Shown piece after piece: positions 10,751 to 23,600 of a DNA stretch of 64,000 nucleotides. The notes under the pieces were generated by a model, which saw nothing but the letters and a program-made list of their open reading frames with translations, was not told the origin of the DNA and did not search any database. Each line of letters starts with the position of its first letter. The stretch's first letter is position 1. This DNA comes from Lutjanus erythropterus (taxonomy: Eukaryota; Chordata; Actinopteri; Lutjaniformes; Lutjanidae), in NCBI GenBank assembly GCA_020091685.1, contig CM034613.1, positions 24,933,738 to 24,997,737 on the forward strand, read 5' to 3'. A program made the translations under genes and the position numbers.

Positions 10751-13700
10751 ACCATTCATCCAGATATGACAAGGTGGACGAGCCATTATGCTCCTGTACA
10801 CATGAACCAGTACAGATAATTACATGTGCTGCGCGTCAAAGACAAAGACCTTAACTGACTAAAAGTTTTTACAAAACAAAAATAAAACAGCATAAATAAC
10901 TACTTATATCATGTTATTCATTTTCAGCTACCTGGACATCATTTTTCCAAATACATGTCTGAGCAATCGTACAAGAATGACGTAAGTAAATTATATTTAC
11001 TGTGAAGAGTTTGGTGATGGTAGTGTAGTGGATCACATGGAGCAGAACTCTTACATTGGCAACAAAGGATAAACTCTGCCAACATCTCAAGATAAGTTCA
11101 GATGTAGTTAAGTGTGAAATAAGCTATACATGGGTTGGCTTGTCCGTCTGGTTGGTCTTTGTCCAGGTGGAAGAGAGCCCAGCCATCTTGGGACAGTTCT
11201 ACAGTTATTCTGGTGGCTCTCAACATTAATGTTTGTGCCAAATTTTGTGACGATCCATCCAGATCACAGCCAATCACAGTCCCTTATTTAACATGGACCA
11301 AATTCTACATGATGCTTGACAGAGAAGCAGCACCAGTCCAGATTTGAAAAGTCACGTGTCACATGTTGCACAGCTCTGATTGGTTCCAGGTCTACCCCCT
11401 GTAGACTCTGTTACTGCGTGGCCTAAAATATAAAAAGCCCAAAATCAGCTGAATTTGCCATCTGGGAAGCTTGACTGTCCGTGCAAAATTAGTGCCCATC
11501 CATGCTACCTGAATATTCTCTTAAGTATCCCGGAAACTGACTGACGACTTTTTTCAGCTTTTTGTCTGCACTTCCTGCTGCAGCCGCCTGATCTCATCGA
11601 CTGAAAACGAGCCCAGTGTTGCTTTTGTCCGGAGAAAATGTCCTAAACCATAAACCTTCTCTGATAGGATTTTACGTCAAAACGAGGCTTTTCCCCTCTG
11701 ATTTCTGAGGAATGATGATGATTTTATTTATTTTCTGTTATACGATAAAAGAAAATGAAAATCAAGCTTTTTTTGCTTTTTAATTTTGCTTATCCCCTGT
11801 TGACCATGACAAAGAAAAACACCTTGTATTTCCATTTCATTTTTTGGATAAAAAAAAAAAATCTGACTGCATACTTATATAAAGTAGATAAAAAAACAAT
11901 GTTCGACTAATTTAATATGATTTGGGACACACCCCGAAACTTCACTAACCGCAAACACACAATCAACAACCAGCCATCCATAATTTCAATTTATCTCATA
12001 ATTATGATTTAGCATGGGGATATTTTTTTGTTTTTAGTGGCAGATATGTGCTTCCATACCGACGACTGTTCTTTATAAATGAGTCGATTAAATCTAATAA
12101 AGTTTTATAGTATAAAACCAAACAAGCCTGAACTGCACCAGTTACTGATTAAACCTCTGACACTTTTATTTATTCTTTTTGTTCTTATATTTTCTCAGTC
12201 CTGACTGTTTTACTGTTGTTACCAACGTGATGTTGTTGTTGTCCAGACTGTATGGATACTGAAGATCTCATCTCATATCTCTCATATTTAACTCTACTTT
12301 TACTTATGCAGGACTTTTACATGTGGCAAATCACTTTCACTTAAAAGACCAGTACAGATCATTTCCTGTTTTGTTTTTTTTTACAGGAAGTGTACAAATG
12401 TAGATGATCATGTAGTGACATCTAGTGGAGACACACGAATATAGTCAACGTGTGTGCATTAAATACAAAACCATGAACATGAACAGACGTAACATTTATT
12501 TGATGAGAAAATTTAGTTTCTGAGGCTCAATTTACAATATAACATATATAATATATATATGGATAATATATAGTGCAGTTACAAGAAAAGCGTTCAGTTC
12601 ACGTTCAGTTTTCTTCACAGCTTCCAGGTGATTTAATCAGAGTCTGGTTTGAAAAGTTTTCTCAGTTTGAGCTGGAAACAGACAGCTGACAGCTCAATGA
12701 AGCTTTTCTGCAGTCGAGTGTTGAAAAAGGATAAAAACAGCGTGTGTCCGCCTGTATATTGATTTTAGTTTGGTTTGTGAAGCCAATGAGACGTCATTCA
12801 CTGCAACATCTGGTAGACATATTGATCTTTATTATCAGGTTACATGAAAATACAGAGAAACATTTAGACACAAATCAACATGAAGGTGAAACACCTGAGT
12901 GGTTCACCTGCAAAAACAGATATATCACTTTTTATTAATTCTCCCAATCATTTTTTTTTTTAAATTGTGCAGTGAGGGGAATATCAGTCTGATTGGTATT
13001 AAAAGGATAGTTCACCCAAGGTTTTTGTTTTTGTAAATTAACTCCAAATACAGTATATAGGAATACCTGACATATGCATTAATCATTGTGTGTATTTAAC
13101 TTGATCTGTTTCTTAGCAACAAAATATTCAGTTGTTATAGTAACTCTGTTCAGAACGTTTACAAGGTGGTTAACAAGATGAAACTGATTATAGATAATAC
13201 AATCTATTAAGTTCAAACTCAATAACACACAATTACAAACAGGTAAAACAAAAAATGAAAATGAAATGATGCTAACACGTACCGTCCGACAAACTTTTAC
13301 ACAATCTAAACCTACAGAATCAAAAACATACACACGTACTTTAAACTTAATACAAACAAATTAAAACTGTTGAAAGTTGGGACATATATATGTACAGTTT
13401 TTAGAGAAAGTGAATTCTTATTTCTTTACACTCGTGAAATTTTAGTGACTTTTAATGCATTTCGGCTTGAATGAACAAGAGTCTGCAGTCACACAGATGC
13501 TGGTACTTTAGACTCAACAGGGCTTTGAGCTAAATGCTAACGTCAGCATGCTAACATGCTCATGATGGTGCTTTGTACGTTCTGCTGAGGCCAGTGTCGT
13601 ACCATTGAAATTGGAGTCTACATAATGACGACATACTAAATAGTGCATATTAATGTTTTTGCATTTATTTGTAAATGTGAAATTACTTTTATCTTTTCTT

Positions 13701-15139
13701 GTGCAAAAACAGTGATAGACTTTTGTCTTGAGTGCAGACGATGTCTGACACCTACAAGAATTCAAACCGCACAAAAAAACTTCAGTAACCTTATCAGATA
13801 CTACAGCAGTAATGTGATTACTTTGAGGTGTTATTTTATTGAGATACCGTGGGTTAATATGACTTATGACTAATGCTCCCACCATGGGGATGGTTTTAAC
13901 ACTCTGACTTCTTGAATTAAATTTAATACTACAGTCTTGTCCACATTTGTGAAAATTTATCAAGTGCATTGTTAATTATTAAACATATATATGTCTCTCA
14001 TATCAAAAGTTGACTAGTGTATTTCAGGTAATCTGCAAATCATGATGGGAAAAAAAATCTTACAATTGCCCGGTCTCCCCTATTTTAAAATATTGAGTGA
14101 GTCTCTAGAAATAATTAAAAACTTCATGAAAACAATGACTTAGTATGCGACTCATTTTGAAAAAGTTTATATAAATAGTCAATATTTTCAAATACTTTAT
14201 CAATATTTTAGATTATTCCTCATTATCTCGTCAAAGTCTCTCATTATAATGACTTATGGGATCTTCTTTTTCCAACATATTGGCAGAAATGTGCTTCCAT
14301 AGATAAAGACGTTTGGAGACGAGTGTATAGCGAGAAAACTGCAAGCAGCAACATCAGAGGACAATATTTAATGTTGTGGACTATTTTAATGTTTTAATAC
14401 AAAGTAGAGTATCATGCTATACTTTTATGTAGAATATAATCGACTGTTTTAAGGAGTTAACATAGAACTATCGGCTAAATACAATGAATAAATGAATGAG
14501 TAATTAATAAATGTATGTATCATCAAATCATATGCGCCTCAAAAACTTAACAGGTACAAAGAAAGATGAAATGAAATGAAAAAAGTAGCAGGGAGTTTCT
14601 GTGCTGGCAGGTTTAAAAACACAAAGCTTGAGGTTTATGTTACTGTAAGTTGACAGAATCAAGACTTTGGATAAAATAGAAGAGAAAAAGAGAAAAAGAG
14701 CAGCCTGTGAGTCATTTATGGAATATTTTCTTTTCAAACATAAAGTACAACAGAAGTTCTTTGTAGTTTTCATCGTCATCGTCTGAACACACAGATGTAT
14801 CTGCTCTGTAAAACTCGGCACAACAAGACTCGTCCTTCTCGTTTTCCTTTCAACAAGGACCAGCCAGAGCTGTCTGGAAAATAAATCCATGTAAAAATAC
14901 TGAAGCATTAATAAGTCAAGGTGCTAACTGGTAAAATAATACGAGGTACAGCTGCTAACTTAACACAAACAATTATAACACTTTACTTATTAACATCCCT
15001 GCACTTCAAACCATGAAAAAAGTACAAACTACTCATCTACAGCGTACTTCCTGTCACAGTCACACAGTCTGTACAATATGTTCAACAAACTGGAAAACTA
15101 TCATTAAACTTCTAACACCAAAATGCTAAATATTTATTT

Positions 15140-15550
15140 ACAGGTAAAAGTTATTGGTCAAATCCGCAGTTAAAAAACAGAAGTTGGTCAAATATTAACA
15201 ACTAAAACTAATCAAAATCCAAAAGTTGGTCAAAACTGTTCTACTTAAAATTATTGAGCAAATGTGCACAGTTAGAGTCAGTGGATCAGACCTCTGCAGC
15301 TAAAAACTGTAAACTGTAAAACTCAAAAAAAGTTGGTCAAATATTAACAATTAAAACTTAAAGTTGGTCAAACTCAAACAACTCATTACTTAAAAGGTAT
15401 TGGTCAAATCTGCACAATTAAAAGTTGAATAATCAAACTCATAAAGACTGGTCACACGTGAAGAACTAAAGCTTATATATATTTTTTTAAAAAGTTGGTC
15501 AAATATTAACAACTAAAACTAATCAAAATCCAAAAGTTGGTCAAACCTGT
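15140..15550. repeat. Diffuse repeat of AAGTTGGTCAAA units
   Basis: About eight copies of TTGGTCAAA. A segment of about 55 bp at 15178-15236 recurs almost unchanged at 15490-15546. Confidence 0.7.
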
Positions 15551-16059
15551 AACATCTGATGTTATAACTGCAAATCTACACACGTAAAGTTATTATTATT
15601 TCAAAGTTACTGATCAAATGTCTGACTTCAGTCTGACACAGTGAAGCAGATACCAGGAGCTTCTGACTGTAGAAACTGTAGAAATAGAAACTGTAGAAAT
15701 GTCTGTAGAACATCTGTGTGTTTAGACGTTTTGTGGGAAATAATATCAGCTGGTTCAAATGAAAAGGATCAAAGTAAAACCAGAAACAGCAGGTTTCTGG
15801 AGCTGCAGCCGGCGAGGGTGTGGATTTGTTTTTAAAACTGGTCGGGACATGTTTGAAACACACACTCGTGTGTCGGGGTCACACTCACACACACTTCAGA
15901 GCCGGATTGTGCAAAACTGCTTCATATTAGCTCGTACAATTACTTATACCTGCTTCTGAGTCTGAGATTAACTTTTTCTCTATAAAATATTGAACCTTTA
16001 CATTGTCTCAAGAAAAACCACCCTGTGTCTCCGTGTTCATTAACCATTTACTTCTTGCC

Positions 16060-16165
16060 AAACTAAAAAAGGCTATTAGTCCTCTGCAGCGGCTGCCGGT
16101 TCGACTCCTGCCTGCAGCCCATTTGCTACGTGTCATCTCTTCTCTCTCTAACCCCTTTCCTGTCT
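16060..16165 (+). mobile_element. tRNA-derived SINE remnant
   Basis: B-box-like GGTTCGACTCC at 16098-16108, followed by ATTTGCTACGTGTCATCTCT, CTCT-rich sequence and CCTTTCCTGTCT, an order common in fish tRNA-SINEs. Confidence 0.45.
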
Positions 16166-17095
16166 GCGTTATTGCCAGAGTTGGCAACTTTTAAGACCAC
16201 TAAATTAATTTTTTTAAACAATTAGAACTTGGTCTCTTGCACCTCAAAGAAAAATATTAAAACACGAGGAAACTGCACCATGTGGTTGGAATCTAAAGTT
16301 TTACTCGAGTCAGAATTTTGTCAGTTGAATCAGATTTGACTGTTCAATAGAGAGGTGAAGCCACGCCCCTTCATGTAACCTTGGAAAATATATGAGCTGT
16401 AGTCAGTGGACAGAGACAAATTATCATTTGGTCGTGGTCGAATTGTGCCACTGGCTACACATAAGGTGTTTGTCAATTTAAAAGATAATTTTACAAGTCA
16501 AGAAAGTCGCTGTCAGACTGTGAAGATGCATAATTGGAAAGACTACAATCCCAGAAGTCTCGTAAGTGACATCATGACGTTCTCCCTCCACGACGTTAAC
16601 CGCTGAGGCTACGATGCCTGTGTGTTTTTGTACAAGGATGAAGTCACATCACAGTTCTCGTTATTCACTTCTTTCGCAGATAGTTTTGTGGTTTGTGGAA
16701 GTTTCCAGCCTGCCGTGCTGCACTTCTCTGTCTATACTGAAGCCAAAAATACAAAACTGCAGAGATTCAACTGACATAATGCGAGCTGGCTTTGTCTTCT
16801 CGACTGATGACTTGTCAGGGGCAGCACTAACAGAATCACCTATTCACTAAGCTAACCAACTAGTCAGACATCTTTCTGCCAGTTCAACATGCTGGATCAG
16901 TCAAACAGCTTCAAACTCTTCATCGTTCTCCCACGGCTTACAGCAAGCTGCTGTTTGGGTTCCCTGTATCTCTAGATCACTAAAGATTTTGGCAAGAACA
17001 ATTCAGTGGTCCCTTGATCATATGGGACATGTCCCGACCATCCAGATGCAAATCTACACCCTTGGTTGCTCGAGTGAATGAAGTGAAAGTTTGGT

Positions 17096-17626
17096 TTAGG
17101 TTGGCTGAAGAATGGAGGCAGAAGAATGAGGGTAAAGTTCAACAGCAGGATAGAGAGGCTCAGTGAATGTTGTTTTGAAGGTGTGGAGGCGGTTCCGACT
17201 GTCGGCGGAGACTCTGTAGAAGATCAGAGTCCCAGCCGGCCAGTCCAGATACACTCCCAACCATGTGGAGCGCAAGTCGAAGGAAGATACAGTGATTTTC
17301 TCATTGTTGTGCAGAACAAAAGAAGCATCTTCCAAACAAGTCAGACACCAGGACTTGTCGTTGCGCCCCAGTTTGCAATCATCGTTATCCCCTTTCCTGC
17401 CAATGGTTTTGTACGTTAACCCAAAGCTGAAGGGCTTCACCAACTTGACCTCCCAGTAGTGGCGCTCATTTAAACCCTGTTCACACAGCACCTGTTGGCA
17501 GTGATTGAACCTGTCTCGGTGATTAGAGTATGGCTGCTCCTCTTCCACCCAGGTCACCTTTCTGTTTCTTCAGAGAGAAAGAGGTTCTTGTGGGCTGTGT
17601 TGGGGTCCAGACTGAGCCACAGGCAT
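17096..17626 (-). CDS. NLR C-terminal B30.2 (PRY-SPRY) exon
   Basis: Long terminal exon with stop TAA at 17096-17098 and an acceptor (TTCTGTTCAG) just before 17626. The SPRY part is open and typical: HYWEVKLVKPFSFGLTY, SWCLTCLEDASFVLHNN, STWLGVYLDWPAGTLIFYRV, and FTEPLYPAVELY near the end. The PRY part is present but in other frames: LDPNTAHKNLFLSEE sits one frame away from both ACG at the exon start and KVTWVEEEQPYSNH after it. Two single-base losses, near 17613-17618 and 17566-17572, explain this; the second falls in an A run. B30.2 domains in fish NLRs are thought to bind ligands. Confidence 0.88.
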
Positions 17627-20600
17627 CTGAACAGAAGAAAACATTTAATTTAAGGAGAATATACTGGAATAATATGCAGCTCGAGGTCACTGCTGGTAGC
17701 ACCAAGAAGTCACACATGTCAGAAGTCATGTTTTTTGTTCAGAGTGTTTCTCCTGGAGGAAGTGTCAATATTTTTCTCATAACAAAATTCATGAATGCCT
17801 CATTGACATAAATGTTTGGCTTCACAAAGTCACAAAGTATAGTCATTAATGATCCTGTATCAGAGAAGTTTTACCTTATTGCTTCCAGGGCAACTCCAGT
17901 CATTCATGTCAAATCAACAACAACTAATGTTGGCTAATCAATCAATCAATCATCAATTATCTCAATGTTTTATATAGTTTCAGCTAATCTTAGAGTGACT
18001 TGTTCCTGCTGATGAACTGAACTGGCCATTAAGCTTCATGACTCTCTTTTGTTTACATTCAAAAGTCTAAAATACAAGATCAAGGGTGGGGAATGGATTA
18101 ACTTTGTTTTTATCTGCTCTAACATAAGCTGCAAGCATTAGCATGTCCAGCTAACTAGTTTATGATGTTAGCAAAGCACTAGCTAACTAACTAGCAAATG
18201 TACAAAATGCTACCTAGCTAGCTAATGACTGATGTAGGTTAGCTAGCAAGTTAGGTAATGTTTTGTTAACTTTAGCTAATTTAAGATGTGAATATGTCAC
18301 TTTACAGGTCCCCAGCTGTCTTTCAACCATTTCCAAAATGTAGTTTTGAGGTTTATTATTAATAGTGCACAAGCCAGCATAGTCAAGGTCAGGTGTTTTA
18401 GAGAACACAGACATGATAACACGCTTGAAATTTTCTATTGAAATTTATCTTTGTGATTTCCACAAATACTTACATTTCTTCAATCCTGGTTTCATACAGT
18501 GATTCCACCATGGTCAAGACTGTGGAAGAAAAATAAGGATTAAAAATAACAGCTTGAAGTAACTAGAATTTATTGTGAACATTTACTTAATCTGTATTTT
18601 ATTGTTGCAGTTGATTTGAGGTTCTTAAAGAGTGTAGCTTTAGTTTTATGGTGGTACACCTTATCTCACTAGTAGGTTTGTAGTCGTAGTCTGACAGCAC
18701 TTCTCTGATAGTTCATTAAAAGTCAAATATCTTTAATCTCTGGCATTGTACTTACTTGAGTTTGCTTATTTGTGGATCGTTCTTCAGGTTAGTGAGCAGT
18801 TTGCTTCTGAGTTCCTGGATTGTTGTAGCTCAGGTCCAGCTCTGTCAGATGGGAGTGGTTGGACTTAAGAGCCAAGTTCAGATAAATACAGCCATCACTG
18901 TGACCTGACAACCTGACAACCTGAGAAAACAGTGTTTGTTTATTAGCATGCAGGTTCTGAATGTAATTATACAGAAAACTGTTAATGACTTTTCTTGCAT
19001 CCTGCATGAATGTGGCACTTCCAATAAAAAGTGAGTAAATGTTATAAACAGACATCTTCAGTGAACGAGAATTTGTTGGCAATCGTATGATGCTCAGATT
19101 GCAGGAGCAGTCTGAGGTCATGTAAAGAATGAACTATGCAAAGGACAAATAAAAGTCTGGTCTATAATTGTGCCAAACAGACAAAAGAAATTTAGGTATG
19201 CAGATGTCCACATGTAGCTTACAAATAAATCCTCTGATAATGAAATATACATTATATTCATCCTGGCAGACTCTTGCCTACTCACAAACCTATAATACTG
19301 TTTTAATACACACTCAGTTCTCAGTCTGCAGCTCTGACTCGACAGTCCAACACAGAGCAGCTCCACTCCTGAATCTTTCAGGTCATTGTTGCTCAGATCC
19401 AGATCTCTCAGAGGCACGTAGGGGAACTTGAGACCAAAGGCCAGTGGCTTAACCCACTCTTCAGTCACTTTGCAGTCCACTAGTCTAAAGGTGGATAATA
19501 GAGTCATAAAATGATAAAGAAAATGTTTAAACTCTTAAAGGTTGTTTCCTGTTGGGAAAGGAAGGATCTGTTCCTTCACTTTTTCTAGGTAGCATACCCT
19601 GCTAACAATCTCTGGGAAGTAACATATGCAGCCTGAGATGAAGATCAACATACAACCTGATTATTTTATGTATTCCAACAGAAGGAAACTTACATGGCCT
19701 TTTGCTGCTCCTCACAGCTGGGATCAGCCTCCACCTGCCTTCATCTGATGTGTTGTAACTTTCAGGTCCAACACTTCCAGATCATTCTTCATATCTGCAA
19801 CATGTAGGCCAGTGCAGAGCAGTGCAGGGAGTCAGCTCTGTTTTCAAACGATCTGAAATTTGAGATATTCTTCAATCTCATCCTTGACTTTGTGATCTCT
19901 CATCTCAACCATGGTCTGGAAAAGGTTGATGCTGCTGTTCTGACTGAGGGTCTTCCTCCGGATGGTTCTGAGGTAAGTCAAGATTCTTGTCGGTATCTTG
20001 GCTTGGGTCTGGCGATATCAGCAGACCCTGGAAGGACTCTCCGGTTGGGTTCAACCATGAGGCCGAGGAGGAATCAAGAAGAAGTCCAGGTGGCCATTCT
20101 TCTCCTCCAGCACTTTGTCCACTGTCTTCTTTAGAAGATCAAGCAAAGTATGTTCTTTGTCCTTCAGGTCGAAGTTACTGAGTTCTTTGTATTCTTGTTT
20201 GTGAAACAGTCATAAAACAAAAAGAGCCGCAAAGAACTCCTGAATGGTCAGGTGCACAAAGAAGAAGACCTTTTCTGGGAAATGACATCTTCTCCCTAAG
20301 AACTGTGGAACAAAACCCAGAGTAGATGGCTGCCTCTTTAATGTCAATGCCACAGTCTTCCAGGTCTTGATCATAGAAGATGAGGTTGTTCTTCTGCAGC
20401 TGCACAAATGCAAGCCAAGTTTCAGAAGAAATTCTCTGTGTGTCGTCAAAAGTCTCTCTGTGTTTTCTCTTTCTTCTTGTCATATTTTCTGTTTCTGTGC
20501 TTTGACTGAGCAAACAGGTAATAAGCCATCATCTCTGTTAGAGTTTGAGGGATTTCAACTCTCTCTTCTCCCAAAGACCTCTTGAAATAATACGGCAGAA

Positions 20601-23600
20601 ATCCAGCAGAAGATTGGGATCTGGCACATGATGTCAAGACTTCTAAGAGTGAATGTGTGAAATTATCTTGTCAGCAAGGTCCAGGTTGTCACTGTATCTC
20701 TTCTGAAGTATTCCTCTTTGTGGGTCACTGAACCTCTGATCTCTGTCACCATGTCGATAAACTCTGCAGGATCTGACTTGCTGCTTGACGGATGTTATCC
20801 AGAGTTTAGCATTTGGAAGAAGGTTACCCTGGATGAGGTTTGTAAGAGATTGCTCACAGATGTTACTTCACTGACAGATGTTACTGGCTTGTTCTTGAAG
20901 TCCAGTTGAAGTCTGCTTTCATCCAGGCCGCCCAGGATCACCATGACTCTGGCTTTGATGAAATCTTCTGACTCTTTCAAACTCTGAAGCAGGTGAAATT
21001 CAGTCAGGAGTTCATACAAGCTTTTGTTTCTGTACTCAAATTCACTCTCTGAAAGCCAGACAGAAGATGAAATCAATGTCCCAGTTTGCTTCTCCTCAGC
21101 CCAGTCAAGAATGAATTTCTGAACAGTAAATGATTTTCCGATGCCTGCAACCTTCACAGGACCGTCCTGTGGGGTTTCTCTGGCCGGACAAAGGTTTGAA
21201 GATGTCACTGAGTTTGACTGATTGATCAGAAGATCGCTGCTTCAGTTTATGTTTGACGTGTCTGAATGATTGTTCTTCATGTGGCCCTTCTGTCTCTCCA
21301 GTGGTGAAGATGAGTTCTGAGTAGATTTTGTTCAGAGGGCTCCCTTTATCACCATTGCCTTCAGATATCAAAGTAAATTTCTTTATCGCTTCTTAAGATC
21401 CTTCTTCGCTTTCAAAAGATGGCTGTCCCCTGTAACAAACAAAAGCACACTTAGTATTAAATAACTTTTGCAAGATCTTTACATTTTACATTTTATGTCT
21501 TATTGGACACGATTCTCTCCATCCCACCCCTTCTTCTTAATCGTAGACAATACACTTTACACCAACTTAATATAAAAGACTCTCCTAAAGACTCTGGATT
21601 GGTCTAGCAGTAGCACAAGTGTTTTTGAAATAAGTATATATACTTACAGTATGTTCCACAGTATCTGTCTGTTGTTTCTTTACACACTTTGTGCAGGGGA
21701 GTCTGCTGGTGAGTCACTCTGGTCTGAGCTGACACACTGTTTACATGACCAGTGTCCACAGAGGAACTGGACTGGATCCTTCAAAGCCTCCTCACACACG
21801 AATGTCTCTCCGGTCAGCTGGCTGTAAGGTGATCAATAAATGACACATCACTCATTAGATGTTTGATCAGTTACAGTGAAACCATGTTCTCCATGTTCCA
21901 GAAACACACATCATAATGAACAGCAGTCACAAATGGTTTCATCAGTATCAGTCTCTTTATGAGTCTTTGATCAGCTAAACTTAATACTTAGATGCAAATA
22001 CTTTGTATATTTTCAAAATAAATCAAATTACCTTTGTGTTGTTTAGTAAGAAGTCACTGGCTCAAACATGGATGAATCACTCTTCATGGAAACAACACTG
22101 GGTGCTGTGGACTCAGACGACAACTCTCCGCATTCTGTAGGGGATCAACAAATGACACATTAATCCTGACAGATGTGTATCAGATAATGGTGATTTCATA
22201 ATTTCTTGACTTCAAATGTAAGATATAGTGTTCAAACTGATCAACTTAATTGTTTTTTGCACTCATTCTGAATTGGTACCTGTTACATGTTTCAAAAAAG
22301 TTGGGAGAAGAGCACAAAAGTTGGGAAAGTAAAAACACCTGTTTAGAATTAATTAATTGATAACAGAGTGTATCATGATTATCAAAGGTTGCCTAAAGGC
22401 TCAGTTGTTAGATACGGATGTGAGGTTCACCACAAACTGCAAAGGCAAATAGTCCCAACAGAAGAACAGTCCAGACCTGTCTCTCATTGAAAATGTGGAC
22501 TGTAATAACAGAGACCCTGGATTGTCGATGAAGTCGATATCAAGAAAGAATGAGAAAGGAATTTCACTTTAAAACTTCAACAATTAGTGTCTCAGTTCAC
22601 AAACACTGACTGAGTGTTAAAAAAAGATGATGGATCACAGAGGGAAACATGCTGTCACAATAAAAGTAAAGTTTATCATTTGAACATTAAATATTTTGTC
22701 TTTACTTATTCAATTGAATATAGGTAAAAGTTTTTGCAAATCATTACATTCTGTTTTTATTTATTTTTCTTTTTCTTTCTAGACTTAATTAATTATCTGT
22801 ATATATGTTGTGTGTAGCGAAGGAACTACAGCTCTTTATTGTGCAACACTGTGCTGAATAATAATAAAAATTACCTTGATGCCTTGACTGAATCTATTAA
22901 TAACTAATCATTAACATCCTTTGCACAGTGACAGTGACTTTACTGAGTAAACTAGAAGAATTAGACCTCGATGTGATCAGACACAGACTCAGTCTAGAAC
23001 TGACCTTAGAATGACTTTAGATGCAAGATACTTGTATATTTTCCATTAAATCCCATTAAATTAAACCTTTTCCCGCTTTGAAAAGTCATCGCTCATACAT
23101 GGAGGAATCACTCTTAAGGACAACATCTGCAGTGGACTTAGACGACTCAGTCAGCTTCTCTGTAGGGGATGAACAGCAGACATATTAGTCCTGCCAGATG
23201 TATCAGCAAGGTCATTAATGATAATGATAATGTACCATAATTTATGGACACATATATCAATATATAAATAGCTATGTAAACATTACAGTTATTTAGAATG
23301 AGTAAAAATAGCAGGAAAATTTGATTGACTTGACATGATCAGACACGACTCAACTTTGGCAGCATAAACTGAGCAAAACACTAATAGCCAAGAACAAATA
23401 ACATGTTAAACATAAACATAATATGCTTTAGATGCAAGATATTTCTTGTATATTTTCTAAATACTACACATGATGACTTAATAAATGTCCTTTAATACAA
23501 TTGTTCAGAACTTGTTGTATAAAATTTCCTCTAACTTAAAGCCTACTGCCTTCCTTTACTAAAATAAAATAAAATAAATGTTATCCTTGACTTGAGCATG

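Larger units (their letters stand above)
9916..17095. other. Intergenic between dclk2 and the NLR
   Basis: No supported gene. Holds the exon-like segment at 10623, a GCTAAC/CATGCT-type repeat near 13525-13595, the TTGGTCAAA repeat at 15140 and the SINE remnant at 16060. Confidence 0.5.
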
